Counted from the stretch's first letter, positions 1 through 7,373 are shown. The stretch: DNA of 8,982 nucleotides from DASPMP01 sp035758925 (GCA_035758925.1 DASTVV010000130.1:1-8982); one strand, 5' to 3'. The notes: generated by a model not told the origin, from the sequence alone. Program-made: numbers and translations.

Positions 1-1
1 C

Positions 2-430
2 GTGGACGGCACGAACCAGGTTCGCACGATGGCCGACTACCGCGGGAAAGTGGTCGTGCTCAACATCTGGGCCACGTGGTGCGGACCGTGCATCGTGGAG
101 ATGCCGAGCTTCGAACGGCTGCACAAGCAGGTGACCGATACGAGTCTCAGGATCGTGGCGGTCAGCATCGACGACGTCGTCGGAAGCGACTCGGTGCGGG
201 CGTTCGCGCGCAACCTCGGTCTCACGTTCCAGATTCTGCTGGATTCGCTGCACACCATCGATCGCGACTATCAGGTGACCGGGTACCCGGAGACGTTTGT
301 CATCGCGCGTGACGGCACGATCCGGAAGAAGTGGATCGGGCCGGCCGACTGGTCCTCCCCCGCCAACATCGCGCTCATCCGCGACTTGCTCGGTGGTGGA
401 CCGGGAGGACCGGCTCCGAGCGGACCGTGA
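2..430 (+). CDS. TlpA/ResA-like thioredoxin-fold protein (5' end missing)
   Basis: Thiol-disulfide oxidoreductase of the TlpA/ResA/AhpC-TSA group, which typically works outside the cytoplasmic membrane, reducing apocytochrome c or other cysteine proteins. Visible in the fragment (numbering from the first in-frame codon at base 2): a GKVVVLNIWATWCGPC block with the redox motif WCGPC at residues 26-30, and the cis-proline loop GYPETFVI with Pro96, both hallmarks of the fold. Family members usually begin with a signal anchor and a short stretch before the DGxxVxLxDYRGK segment. Here only the tail of that stretch is present, so the first codon is an internal GTG and the gene starts before the window. 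The C-terminus is a Gly/Pro-rich tail. The stop overlaps the GTG start of the next gene (GTGA), indicating an operon with translational coupling. Identity as a TlpA-type thioredoxin is clear; the exact partner is not. Confidence 0.9.
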   Translation: MDGTNQVRTMADYRGKVVVLNIWATWCGPCIVEMPSFERLHKQVTDTSLRIVAVSIDDVVGSDSVRAFARNLGLTFQILLDSLHTIDRDYQVTGYPETFVIARDGTIRKKWIGPADWSSPANIALIRDLLGGGPGGPAPSGP

Positions 431-1101
431 ACCCCACGCGCCGTCCCATCGGGTGGAAGCGGCACGTCGCGGCCGCGTTCACCGAGAATCTCCCGCTCAA
501 GGCGGCCGCGGTCGCGTTCACCATCGTCCTGTGGTACGTGATCGACCCGCGCGAGCCGAAGGAATCCGTCGTGGACGTCCGGTTCCAGCCGCTGCTCGAC
601 AGCGCCCTGGTGTTGCGAGACTCGTCTCCAGTCGTGCGCGCGTGGGTGGTGGGCCGTCCCGCAGAAATCGAGAAGCTGAGCAGCGCTCCCCTCGTCATCA
701 GGCGGCCGATCGCCGGCGACGTGCCCGATACGCTCGTCCTGTCGCTGCGCACCAGCGACGTCGAAGTGCCGGAAGGCGTTGAAGTGATCGTGCGCGACGT
801 CCGGCCCCGTTCCCTCACGCTCGTGTTCGAAGCGACCGCCAGCCGGATCGTCCCGGTGCGATCCGCGCTCCTGGTGATCGCGCCGCGCGGCACGCCGACG
901 ATCGCTGTGCGGCTCGAGCCCGACAGCGCGACGCTGCGCGGCCCCCGACGCGCGATCGCGCGGCTCTCGCAGGTCTTCACCGTGCGCGACAGCATCACCC
1001 TGGACACGATGCCACACCTCGTCGACATCGACACGACCGGGCTGGGCGTGACGGTCAAGCCGCCGCAGGTGAAGGCGTTGTTCAGCCGCGCGCGTTCGTG
1101 A
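427..1101 (+). CDS. YbbR-domain, single-pass membrane protein (CdaR-like)
   Basis: A 224-residue protein with a short basic cytoplasmic N-terminus, one membrane segment at about residues 24-40 (hydrophobic, ending LWYVID) and a beta-rich extracytoplasmic part. The pattern after the membrane segment (strand-rich repeats with 'P..V.V.G....I..L' spacing near residues 68-85 and again near 160-190) fits YbbR domains. In Firmicutes the YbbR protein CdaR regulates the diadenylate cyclase CdaA and usually sits beside it. No cyclase is in this window, so a c-di-AMP role is only a possibility. The start is taken at the GTG that overlaps the previous stop by 4 bases. Upstream in-frame codons would run into the thioredoxin gene. 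No clear ribosome binding site is seen, so coupling is likely. The stop overlaps the GTG of tsaD in the same way. Family call moderately sure, function unsure. Confidence 0.78.
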   Translation: MNPTRRPIGWKRHVAAAFTENLPLKAAAVAFTIVLWYVIDPREPKESVVDVRFQPLLDSALVLRDSSPVVRAWVVGRPAEIEKLSSAPLVIRRPIAGDVPDTLVLSLRTSDVEVPEGVEVIVRDVRPRSLTLVFEATASRIVPVRSALLVIAPRGTPTIAVRLEPDSATLRGPRRAIARLSQVFTVRDSITLDTMPHLVDIDTTGLGVTVKPPQVKALFSRARS

Positions 1102-2144
1102 CGCTGGTTCTCGGCGTCGAGACGTCCTGCGACGAGACGTCCGTCGCCATCGTGGAGGGCGCGGGCGACGACGTGCAGCTGCGGTCGCTCGTGATTCTCT
1201 CGCAGGACGTGCACCGCGTGTTCGGCGGAGTGGTCCCCGAGCTCGCGTCGCGCGCTCACCTCACGGCCATCGAGCCCGTTCTTCGAAGCGCTCTCGCGGA
1301 GGCGCGCGTCCAGCTGCCGGCGCTGGACGTCGTCGCGGTCACCGTCGGTCCGGGCCTCGTGGGCGCGCTGCTGGTGGGAATGAGCTTCGGCAAGGCGCTC
1401 GCGTACGCGCTGGAGCGCCCGCTGGTAGGCGTTCACCACATGGAGGGACACCTCTTCGCGACGTCGCTCGAGCATCCGGATGCGGTGCCGCCATTCACGG
1501 CACTGCTCGTCTCCGGTGGCCACACGATGCTCGTGGACGTCGAAGCGTGGGGCCGCTATCGCGTGCTCGGCCGAACACGCGATGACGCCGCCGGCGAGGC
1601 GTTCGACAAGGTGGCCAAGCTGCTGGACCTGCCCTATCCTGGCGGTCCGCATCTCGAGCGGCTCGCGCGCGACGGCACCCACGGCGCCGTGCGGTTTCCA
1701 CGCCCGATGCTGCGCCGCGACCAGCAACCCGGCGATTCGGACTACTTCGACGTGTCGTTCAGCGGGCTCAAGACGGCCGTGCTGAACCTGCGACATTCGT
1801 CGCAGAAATCCGGCGCCGAATGGAAGCCAGCGGACGTCGCGCTCGGGTTTCAAGAAGCCCTGGTCGGCACACTGGTGGAGAAGACCGCGCGCGCCGTCGA
1901 ACAGTACGCGCGCCAGCGGGTAGTCCTTGGAGGCGGTGTGGCGGGCAACCTGGCGCTCGTCGACGCGATGCGGGAGCGCATGGCGGCGCTGGGCGTGCGC
2001 GTTTATGCTCCCAGCGGACGTCTCGCCACGGACAACGCCGCCATGATCGCTCGAGCGGGACTCTTTCACTTCGAGAACGGGCACCGCGCCGGGCTCGATC
2101 TCAACGCCTATGCTTCCCTGCCCTTGCCTGGTGTGATCGCTTGA
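1098..2144 (+). CDS. tsaD: tRNA N6-adenosine threonylcarbamoyltransferase TsaD
   Basis: Transfers the threonylcarbamoyl group from TC-AMP to A37 of ANN-decoding tRNAs (t6A synthesis), acting in the cytoplasm with TsaB and TsaE. The 348 residues match the usual family length (about 340). Seen: N-terminal GVETSCDETSVAIV (6-19) of the ASKHA fold, VFGGVVPELASRAH (41-54), the glycine-rich VGPGLVGALLVG (83-94), metal-binding HHMEGH with His114 and His118, LVSGGHT (137-143), DDAAGEAFDKVAKLL (162-176), GGGVAGN (278-284) and ATDNAAM with the expected metal-ligand Asp312. No key residue is missing. Start: GTG at 1098 overlaps the ybbR-like stop by 4 bases and gives the canonical N-terminus. Its own TGA overlaps the TTG of the next gene. 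TsaB and TsaE are not in the window. Confidence 0.97.
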   Translation: MTLVLGVETSCDETSVAIVEGAGDDVQLRSLVILSQDVHRVFGGVVPELASRAHLTAIEPVLRSALAEARVQLPALDVVAVTVGPGLVGALLVGMSFGKALAYALERPLVGVHHMEGHLFATSLEHPDAVPPFTALLVSGGHTMLVDVEAWGRYRVLGRTRDDAAGEAFDKVAKLLDLPYPGGPHLERLARDGTHGAVRFPRPMLRRDQQPGDSDYFDVSFSGLKTAVLNLRHSSQKSGAEWKPADVALGFQEALVGTLVEKTARAVEQYARQRVVLGGGVAGNLALVDAMRERMAALGVRVYAPSGRLATDNAAMIARAGLFHFENGHRAGLDLNAYASLPLPGVIA

Positions 2145-3010
2145 GTCTTCCCCTTCCGGTACTCGCCATCCAGGTCGCGACCCAACACGCGATCGTTCAC
2201 CATCCATTCCAGTTCAGCATCGGGCCGCTGCAGTTCACCGGCTTCGGCATCGCTGTCGTGCTGGGGTTCATGATCGCGCAGTCGGTGTCACAGGCGGAGA
2301 TGACCCGGCTCGGTTACGACCCCGCGCCGATCTCGGACATGATCTTCGGCGCCGTCATCGGTGGCCTGCTTGGCGCGAAGCTCTACTTCGTCATCGTCCT
2401 GGGAAACTGGGACGCGCTCTTCGCGCGCGGCGGTTTCGTGTTCTGGGGCGGCCTCGTCGGCGGCGCGATCGGAGTGTTGCTCGTCGCGTGGCGCAAGAAG
2501 GTCCCGATCTGGACGACGCTGGAGGTGGGTGCCGCAGCGCTGGCGGCCGCGTACGCCGTCGGTCGGACGGGTTGCTGGGCGGTGGGCGACGATTACGGAC
2601 GTCCATGGAACGGGCCACTCGCGGTGCAGTTCCCCGAGGGCGCACCGCCGTCGACCGCCGGCATCATGTCGCGCGAGTTCGGTGTCAGCTTCCCGCCAGG
2701 CACCGATCCGAACACCGTCGTGGCCGTTCACCCGACGCAGCTGTACGAGGTGTCGATGGCGCTCGTGATGTTCGCGATCCTGTGGCGGCTGCGGCGCCAC
2801 AATCACGCCGAAGGCTGGCTGTTCGGCGTCTACTGCGTGCTCGCCGGCATCGAGCGGTTCGTCGTCGAGTTCTTCCGCGCGAAAGACGACCGGCTGGGCT
2901 TCGGCATGACCGTGGCGCAGTTGATCGCGCTGGGGGCCATCGCGATCGGCGTGGCTATTCTCGCTGCGCGCCGCTCGCCTCGCGCGCCAGCGCAGCTTCG
3001 AGCGTCTTGA
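2141..3010 (+). CDS. lgt: Lgt-type prolipoprotein diacylglyceryl transferase, divergent active site
   Basis: Lgt moves diacylglycerol from phosphatidylglycerol to the lipobox cysteine of prolipoproteins in the inner membrane, the first step of lipoprotein maturation. This 289-residue protein has the family's length and about seven hydrophobic segments. Conserved landmarks are FSIGPLQF near the N-terminus, GGLVGGAIGVL, AVGRTG...GDDYGRPW, the HPTQLYE motif, and ERFVVEFFR. Compared from memory with E. coli Lgt, the essential Arg143 and Arg239, Glu243 and Gly154 equivalents are kept, but Tyr26 aligns with Phe, His103 (SFHGG) with Trp (VFWGG), Asn146 (GNF) with Cys (GCW) and Glu151 with Asp. It may therefore be a lineage variant of Lgt or a paralogue. 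Start: TTG at 2141 overlaps the tsaD stop and is the only start codon in frame that keeps the first membrane segment; the next ATG (2270) would delete it. The 3' end overlaps the convergent iron-permease gene by 56 bases. Confidence 0.88.
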   Translation: MSLPLPVLAIQVATQHAIVHHPFQFSIGPLQFTGFGIAVVLGFMIAQSVSQAEMTRLGYDPAPISDMIFGAVIGGLLGAKLYFVIVLGNWDALFARGGFVFWGGLVGGAIGVLLVAWRKKVPIWTTLEVGAAALAAAYAVGRTGCWAVGDDYGRPWNGPLAVQFPEGAPPSTAGIMSREFGVSFPPGTDPNTVVAVHPTQLYEVSMALVMFAILWRLRRHNHAEGWLFGVYCVLAGIERFVVEFFRAKDDRLGFGMTVAQLIALGAIAIGVAILAARRSPRAPAQLRAS

Positions 3011-5156
3011 TTCGCGCCTGAAGCGCGTCCTGCGCCGCTCGCATCTCGGCCAGCTGCGCTTCAACCAGCGCGGCGGCCGTGGGATCCGCGGCGATCGTCG
3101 GCAGCGCGACTGACCGCTTGGGCCAGAACGTGCGCACCAGCGCGAAGACGAACAGCGAGATCAGCACGAGCTGGGCGAGCAGCGTCTCGACGGTGGGATA
3201 CAGGCCCAGCGCTTCCACATGGGGCGCGCCGGGAATGATCGTGATCGAGACGAGATTGCCCTCCTGAAGCTCCCGCACGCCCTTGCCCATGAACACGAAC
3301 GCCATGTAGTACAGCAGGACGCTCGTGACGGCGAAGAACTCGCGCAGCGGAATGCGCACACCGTATCGGTAGAACAGCGTGAAGATCACGGCCAGCCCGG
3401 CTCCACCGGCGATGATGCCGAGTGCGATCGGCAGCGCCACGTGCGCGCCCTCGTTGAACAGCGCTTGATAGAAGAGCGCGGTCTCGGCGCCCTCGCGGTA
3501 CACCGCGAGGAACGCGACGAACGCGAGCGCCGCGCCACCGCCATGCTCCAGCGCGCCGGTGACCTTCTCGCGGATGAACTGCTGCCACTTGGCGGCTTCC
3601 ACCTTCGAGATGAGCCAGTAGCTCACCGAGAACAGTACCGCGACAGCGACGAGCATCGTCGCTCCCTCGATCACTTCGCGGGTTGCGGGCATCGCGGACA
3701 GCACGGTCTTGAGCACGATCGCGGTCGCGGCGCTGGCGAGCACTCCCCACGCGACGCCCCACCAGATGGACCGGAGGCGTTCACGGTGGCCCGTCTTGAG
3801 CAGGAACGCGACGATCGCGCCGATCACCAGGATCGCCTCGAACCCTTCTCGCAGGATGATCAGCAACGATTGCCAGAATGCCTCGCGACCGCTGCCCGTC
3901 GGACGCGTCAGCGCCAGCACGGACGGCATGCTCGCTTCGATCGCGTCGCGTGCGCGTTCCGCCAAGCGCACGTCGCCGGCGCGCACAGCGCCCTTGAAGT
4001 CGGCAAAGAGCCGCTCCATCGTCGCGACGAGGCCCGGGTTCTTCGCGCGCGCCGGGTTCTCCATCGGTTCGAACGCGATGTACGCGTCGAACGCCTTGTC
4101 ACCCGCGTCGCTCGTGCGGCCGGCGCGGGACGCGGTCAGCGCCTGCTCCAGCAGCGAGAGCACTTCGCGACCCGCGCTCGCGGCGTCGGCGGGACGCTGC
4201 GTCGAAGCAGTCGCGGTTCCGTTGGGGGTGGTCTTGAGCGGCAGCGTCCGCAGGTAGGCCACGACGCTGCGCAGCTGGTGCGAATCGAGCTCGCGGTTCG
4301 CGGGCATCGCCGTTCCCGTCAGCCCGTCGCGAACGACGTCCGTCAGTTGGACATCGCTGTGGCCCGCCTGCCACGAGAATGACCCGATCTCCTGAGGCAG
4401 CCGCGACAGCGAACGCGCGAGCATACCGTCGCCGGCACCCAGCGCGCCGTGGCATTGCGCGCAGCGCTGCGTGAAGAGTCCCTCGCCCTCGGCGCGCTGC
4501 TGCGGAGTCGTGCGCAGCGAGATGAGATACGAGACGATGTTCCAGCGCTGTTCCACAGTGAGCCCTGACGCGAACCCGGTCATCGGCGTGCCGGAGATGC
4601 CCACGGAGACTATCCGGTACATCGTTGCGGGCGACACGTCACGCATGGTCTCGTGGTCGCCCACGGCTGGCGGCCTGGGATTCATGCCGCCGGCTGACGG
4701 CCCGTCACCCCGCCCGCTGATGCCGTGGCAGGACGCGCACGTCTTTTCGTAGAGTTGCCGACCTTCGGCGAGATCAATGGCCTTCGCCGGGATCTCGAGC
4801 GCCGCTTCGCTTCCAAGGGCGGTGGCGAAGCGCTGCTCGAGCGCCTTCACTTCCCCGGGAGCCTTTCTGGCGGCCACAGCCGCGATGATCGAGTCCAGGA
4901 TCGCCCGGGCCGCGGCGGTGCGGTCGCCGGACAGCCTCGCAGCCTGCATCCTGGCGTCGTTCAGGAAGTCGGTCGCTTCCTGATACTCGATGCTCGACAT
5001 GAGCCGGCCGGTGGAGTCGACTCCCTTGCCGTACTCTTCGACGGCAACGCTCACGATGTTCGCGACCCGCCGCACCGGATGTTCCTGTGCTGCCAGAGGT
5101 TGCGCGAACAACAGTGTTGCGGCGAGGAAGGCTGCAGCAGCCCGACACGTGCTCAT
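2955..5156 (-). CDS. cytochrome c / FTR1-family iron permease fusion
   Basis: A 733-residue envelope protein. Residues 1-24 form a signal peptide (hydrophobic core, then PLAAQ). Residues 25-130 are helical. Two c-type haem domains follow: CASCH at 140-144 with likely axial Met192, and CAQCH at 232-236 with likely axial Met284. Residues 320-420 form a helical periplasmic linker of the sort that precedes FTR1 domains. Residues 430-677 are the FTR1 permease with about seven membrane helices and its two REXXE iron motifs, REGFE (436-440) and REGAE (554-558). The last 40 residues look like a coiled coil. FTR1 proteins import iron that has been oxidised by a partner oxidase; here the fused haem domains probably do the electron transfer. 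Start: the ATG at 5156 gives the signal peptide, whereas the longer open frame to 5318 runs into the upstream gene. It is last in a four-gene run. Lead or other divalent metal transport is an alternative substrate role. Confidence 0.92.
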   Translation of the reverse strand: MSTCRAAAAFLAATLLFAQPLAAQEHPVRRVANIVSVAVEEYGKGVDSTGRLMSSIEYQEATDFLNDARMQAARLSGDRTAAARAILDSIIAAVAARKAPGEVKALEQRFATALGSEAALEIPAKAIDLAEGRQLYEKTCASCHGISGRGDGPSAGGMNPRPPAVGDHETMRDVSPATMYRIVSVGISGTPMTGFASGLTVEQRWNIVSYLISLRTTPQQRAEGEGLFTQRCAQCHGALGAGDGMLARSLSRLPQEIGSFSWQAGHSDVQLTDVVRDGLTGTAMPANRELDSHQLRSVVAYLRTLPLKTTPNGTATASTQRPADAASAGREVLSLLEQALTASRAGRTSDAGDKAFDAYIAFEPMENPARAKNPGLVATMERLFADFKGAVRAGDVRLAERARDAIEASMPSVLALTRPTGSGREAFWQSLLIILREGFEAILVIGAIVAFLLKTGHRERLRSIWWGVAWGVLASAATAIVLKTVLSAMPATREVIEGATMLVAVAVLFSVSYWLISKVEAAKWQQFIREKVTGALEHGGGAALAFVAFLAVYREGAETALFYQALFNEGAHVALPIALGIIAGGAGLAVIFTLFYRYGVRIPLREFFAVTSVLLYYMAFVFMGKGVRELQEGNLVSITIIPGAPHVEALGLYPTVETLLAQLVLISLFVFALVRTFWPKRSVALPTIAADPTAAALVEAQLAEMRAAQDALQARIKTLEAALAREASGAQRE

Positions 5157-5202
5157 TGCCGAGTGAATGTATCGGGATTCGCGGAGCTGAGGTAGATGTT
5201 TG

Positions 5203-5736
5203 TCAGCCCCTGTCCCTCGTCCCTTGTCCCCGGTCCCCGCTCGGTTTGGTCGGCAAACTGTCGACCGCTGAGCGCACTGCCAGCCAGCTGCGGTCTGCCG
5301 CGTCGAAGGTTGCGGCAAGCTGAATAGTCCAGGCTCGCCAGGTCTCCAGACGAGACTCTTCGTTCGCTCCGAGCGCCGCGGCAGCGCGCTGAGACAACAC
5401 TTCGAGTGCGCTCAGGTAGTTGGACACTCTTTCCGTGAGCTCAGCCCGCAGCGCCCGCCGCACGGACGCGCGTGTATCCGGCCATCCGGAGACAATCCTG
5501 TCGATCGCGCGCTCCATGGCGCGCGCGAGCTCGTCGGGGTTGAAGGCTCGCAGGCAGGCCTGGGGATCACGCGCGTCCGCGGCTTTCTTGCGCGCCTCGA
5601 CGAGCGGCATGAAGAATTGCGACTGAAAGGCGCCACTACTGCGACGCGGAGAACCAAGCGCGCGGAGTCCGCGAGTGACCTCCGGCAGCTCGCCGTACTC
5701 GACCTGGCCAGGAGCTCGAACGCGGTCGTCTTCCAT
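5203..5736 (-). CDS. hypothetical helical protein, 177 aa
   Basis: Not recognised. The sequence is rich in Ala, Arg, Glu and Leu, predicted mostly helical, with no signal peptide, no membrane segment and no obvious catalytic motif; its only cysteine is in 'DPQACLRAF'. Evidence that it is a real gene: it starts 6 bases after the stop of the HAD gene, with a GAGGG ribosome-binding-like sequence straddling that stop (5740-5744); its composition is protein-like rather than that of an antisense shadow; and it lies between two clear same-strand genes. It ends 46 bases before the cytochrome-FTR1 gene, so it may be an accessory to iron uptake, but this is inferred from position only. The last dozen residues (GDRGQGTRDRG-type) are encoded by a heptanucleotide tandem repeat and are probably not part of the folded domain. 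Confidence 0.7.
   Translation of the reverse strand: MEDDRVRAPGQVEYGELPEVTRGLRALGSPRRSSGAFQSQFFMPLVEARKKAADARDPQACLRAFNPDELARAMERAIDRIVSGWPDTRASVRRALRAELTERVSNYLSALEVLSQRAAAALGANEESRLETWRAWTIQLAATFDAADRSWLAVRSAVDSLPTKPSGDRGQGTRDRG
5211..5238. repeat. heptanucleotide tandem repeat (4 imperfect copies)
   Basis: Four 7-base units on the + strand: TGTCCCT, CGTCCCT, TGTCCCC, GGTCCCC (consensus NGTCCCY; on the - strand RGGGACN). It lies inside the last codons of the 177-residue hypothetical gene. Because 7 is not a multiple of 3, a gain or loss of one unit would shift the frame there. Heptanucleotide repeats of this sort are known from several bacterial lineages, often between genes. Confidence 0.75.
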
Positions 5737-5742
5737 GCGCCC

Positions 5743-6435
5743 TCAGACGCCGAGGATCACGCGCGCCACTGCGCGTGTGTCCGAAAGGTCCGCGAACACG
5801 GCCAGCGGGCGGTGACGCGACAGCTCTTCGACTGAATATCGGCCCGTCGCGACGCCGATGGCGCTAGCACCAAGTGCGCGACCGCATGTCAGATCCGCGG
5901 GCGTATCGCCGATGACGACAATGGCGGCGCCGTCGACGTCGAGGCCCAGCCGGCGCCTGGCACGTTGCTGCGCGATGGCCGGCAGCTCGGGGCGCTCTTC
6001 GTGGTCTGACCCGTATGCGCCGACGCGAAACCGCCGCGGATCGAGCCCAACCGCTTCGAGCTTGGCGCGCGCTCCTGCCTCGAGATTTCCCGTCAGCAGC
6101 CCGATGACGACGCCCGCGTGGCTCTCGAGCACGTCGAGCAATCCCGGCACGCCAGGGAGCGCATGCGGCTTGTGGCCGGGGGCATCCAGCTCTTCGTGGA
6201 GACACGCCAGGTAGCGCTTCAGCAAGAGCTCCATCCGTGCATCGATGTGTTCGTCACCGTGTCCGGCCAGCCGCATCAGCTCACGGACGATCTGCGGGTC
6301 GGTCTTGCCATCGAAATGGTAATCCTCGGGACCGGTGGCGCCGAACACCTCGCGCAGCGCGCGATAGATGGCGCGCCGCCCGGCGCCATCGGAGAGGAGC
6401 AGTGTGCCGTCGATGTCGAAGAGAACGAGCTTCAC
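5743..6435 (-). CDS. HAD-superfamily phosphatase (phosphoglycolate phosphatase-like)
   Basis: Cytoplasmic phosphohydrolase of 230 residues. Seen: motif I DIDGT with nucleophile Asp7 and acid/base Asp9, a helical cap from about 15 to 95, motif II LLTGN with Thr115, SDHEERPELP with Arg148 near the place of the motif III basic residue, and motif IV GDTPAD with Asp177 and Asp181. The cap and motif order fit the Gph/PGMB subgroup (subclass I cap). Substrate cannot be read from sequence; phosphoglycolate or another small phosphoester is plausible. Start: GTG at 6435 overlaps the EamA gene's stop by 4 bases and places DIDGT at the usual distance from the N-terminus. The next gene follows after 6 bases. 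Family call is firm, substrate open. Confidence 0.92.
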   Translation of the reverse strand: MKLVLFDIDGTLLLSDGAGRRAIYRALREVFGATGPEDYHFDGKTDPQIVRELMRLAGHGDEHIDARMELLLKRYLACLHEELDAPGHKPHALPGVPGLLDVLESHAGVVIGLLTGNLEAGARAKLEAVGLDPRRFRVGAYGSDHEERPELPAIAQQRARRRLGLDVDGAAIVVIGDTPADLTCGRALGASAIGVATGRYSVEELSRHRPLAVFADLSDTRAVARVILGV

Positions 6436-7373
6436 GATGCTTCGGATGCGGGTACGCGAGTGAGCAGCACGCCGCTCACGATGGTGGCGGCGCCGAGCAG
6501 CTGCCAGGCGGTGGGAACCTCGGACAGCGTGAGCCAGGCGACGATCAGCGCGATCAGCGGCTGGGTGTTGCCGTACAGCGCGGTGCGCGTTGGGCCGATT
6601 CTTTTTACCCCGTAATACCAGAAGAAGTACGCGACCACCAGCGCGCCGAGCCCGCTATACAGGATGGCTGCCCACGCGGTGACCGGCAGCGACGACCACT
6701 GCATTGCGACGAGGTCGCGCGCGCCAGCGACGGCGAGCACGATCGTGCCGCCAAGGATCGTGAGCGCAGTGACCCACCATCCGCTGATGCGCTGCGTGTA
6801 CGGCATGAGGAGCACGGTGTAGATCGCCCAGCACGCAGCGCCGCACAACACGAGGAGGTCGCCCGCGAGCGATCCGCCGCCCTGCGCCGCGCCCGGGCCG
6901 CTGGCCGCGCGTCCCAGGACGATGAGCGCCACGCCGAACATCGAGAGGGCGATGCCGGCGGCACCTCGACGCGAGACGCGTTCGACACCGCGCATCCGAC
7001 CGAAGATCGCCATGAGCGCCGGCGACGCGCCCACGACGAGCGCCGCTTCTCCGGCGCGCGTGCGCGCCAACCCTTCGATGAAGAAGATCTGGTAGATGCC
7101 ATTGCCCAGCGCGCCGAGCGCGAGCAGGGCGAACACGTCGCGACGCGCCGGTGGCGAGCCGCCCCACACCAGCGCGATGACGATCAACGCCACCGCCGCC
7201 AGTGATATGCGCGCGCCGTTGTATGCCAGCGGCGGGACGACGCCCGTGCCGTACTTGATGACGCTGTAGTTCACGCCCCAGATGAGGGACATGAGGAGCA
7301 GCGCCACTTCCGCCAGCCAGACGCCCGGTCGCGCGGCTTCCGCGCGTACACCGGACGTTGCGAGACTACTCAT
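6432..7373 (-). CDS. EamA/DMT-superfamily transporter
   Basis: A 313-residue inner-membrane protein made of two EamA repeats of five helices each (about 22-153 and 172-305). The first repeat opens with LLLMSLIWGVNYSVIKYG, typical of the family, and contains the short loop FFIEGLARTRAGEAALVVGASP. The second contains VAYFFWYYGVKRIGPTRTALYGNTQPLIALI, the usual end-of-repeat signature. A Gly/Ala-rich loop (157-170) links the halves. DMT carriers of this type export amino acids or other metabolites; the substrate is unknown. Start: ATG at 7373, first in the - strand run and facing a divergent gene across 62 bases. No clear ribosome binding site. The stop overlaps the HAD gene's GTG (GTGA), so the two are co-translated. 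Confidence 0.93.
   Translation of the reverse strand: MSSLATSGVRAEAARPGVWLAEVALLLMSLIWGVNYSVIKYGTGVVPPLAYNGARISLAAVALIVIALVWGGSPPARRDVFALLALGALGNGIYQIFFIEGLARTRAGEAALVVGASPALMAIFGRMRGVERVSRRGAAGIALSMFGVALIVLGRAASGPGAAQGGGSLAGDLLVLCGAACWAIYTVLLMPYTQRISGWWVTALTILGGTIVLAVAGARDLVAMQWSSLPVTAWAAILYSGLGALVVAYFFWYYGVKRIGPTRTALYGNTQPLIALIVAWLTLSEVPTAWQLLGAATIVSGVLLTRVPASEAS

Noticed and set aside
375..2207. Long open frame (610 codons) on the - strand opposite the ybbR-like and tsaD genes
   Set aside because: Antisense to tsaD, which has complete family motifs; the translation is Arg/His-rich and repetitive, as expected for a GC-rich shadow frame.
3219..4382. Open frame of 387 codons on the + strand opposite the cytochrome-FTR1 gene
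   Set aside because: The opposite strand encodes membrane helices and REXXE motifs; this frame is charged, Arg/Glu/His-rich and without recognisable domains.
5204..5220. Promoter for the iron-permease gene in the 46-base gap (CTGACA on the - strand as -35)
   Set aside because: The nearest -10-like TACATT is about 29 bases away, too far for a standard promoter; co-transcription from upstream is simpler.
5157..5318. N-terminal extension of the cytochrome-FTR1 protein upstream of 5156
   Set aside because: It would run through the 3' end of the upstream gene and the heptamer repeat and bury the signal peptide; the start at 5156 puts the signal peptide at the N-terminus.
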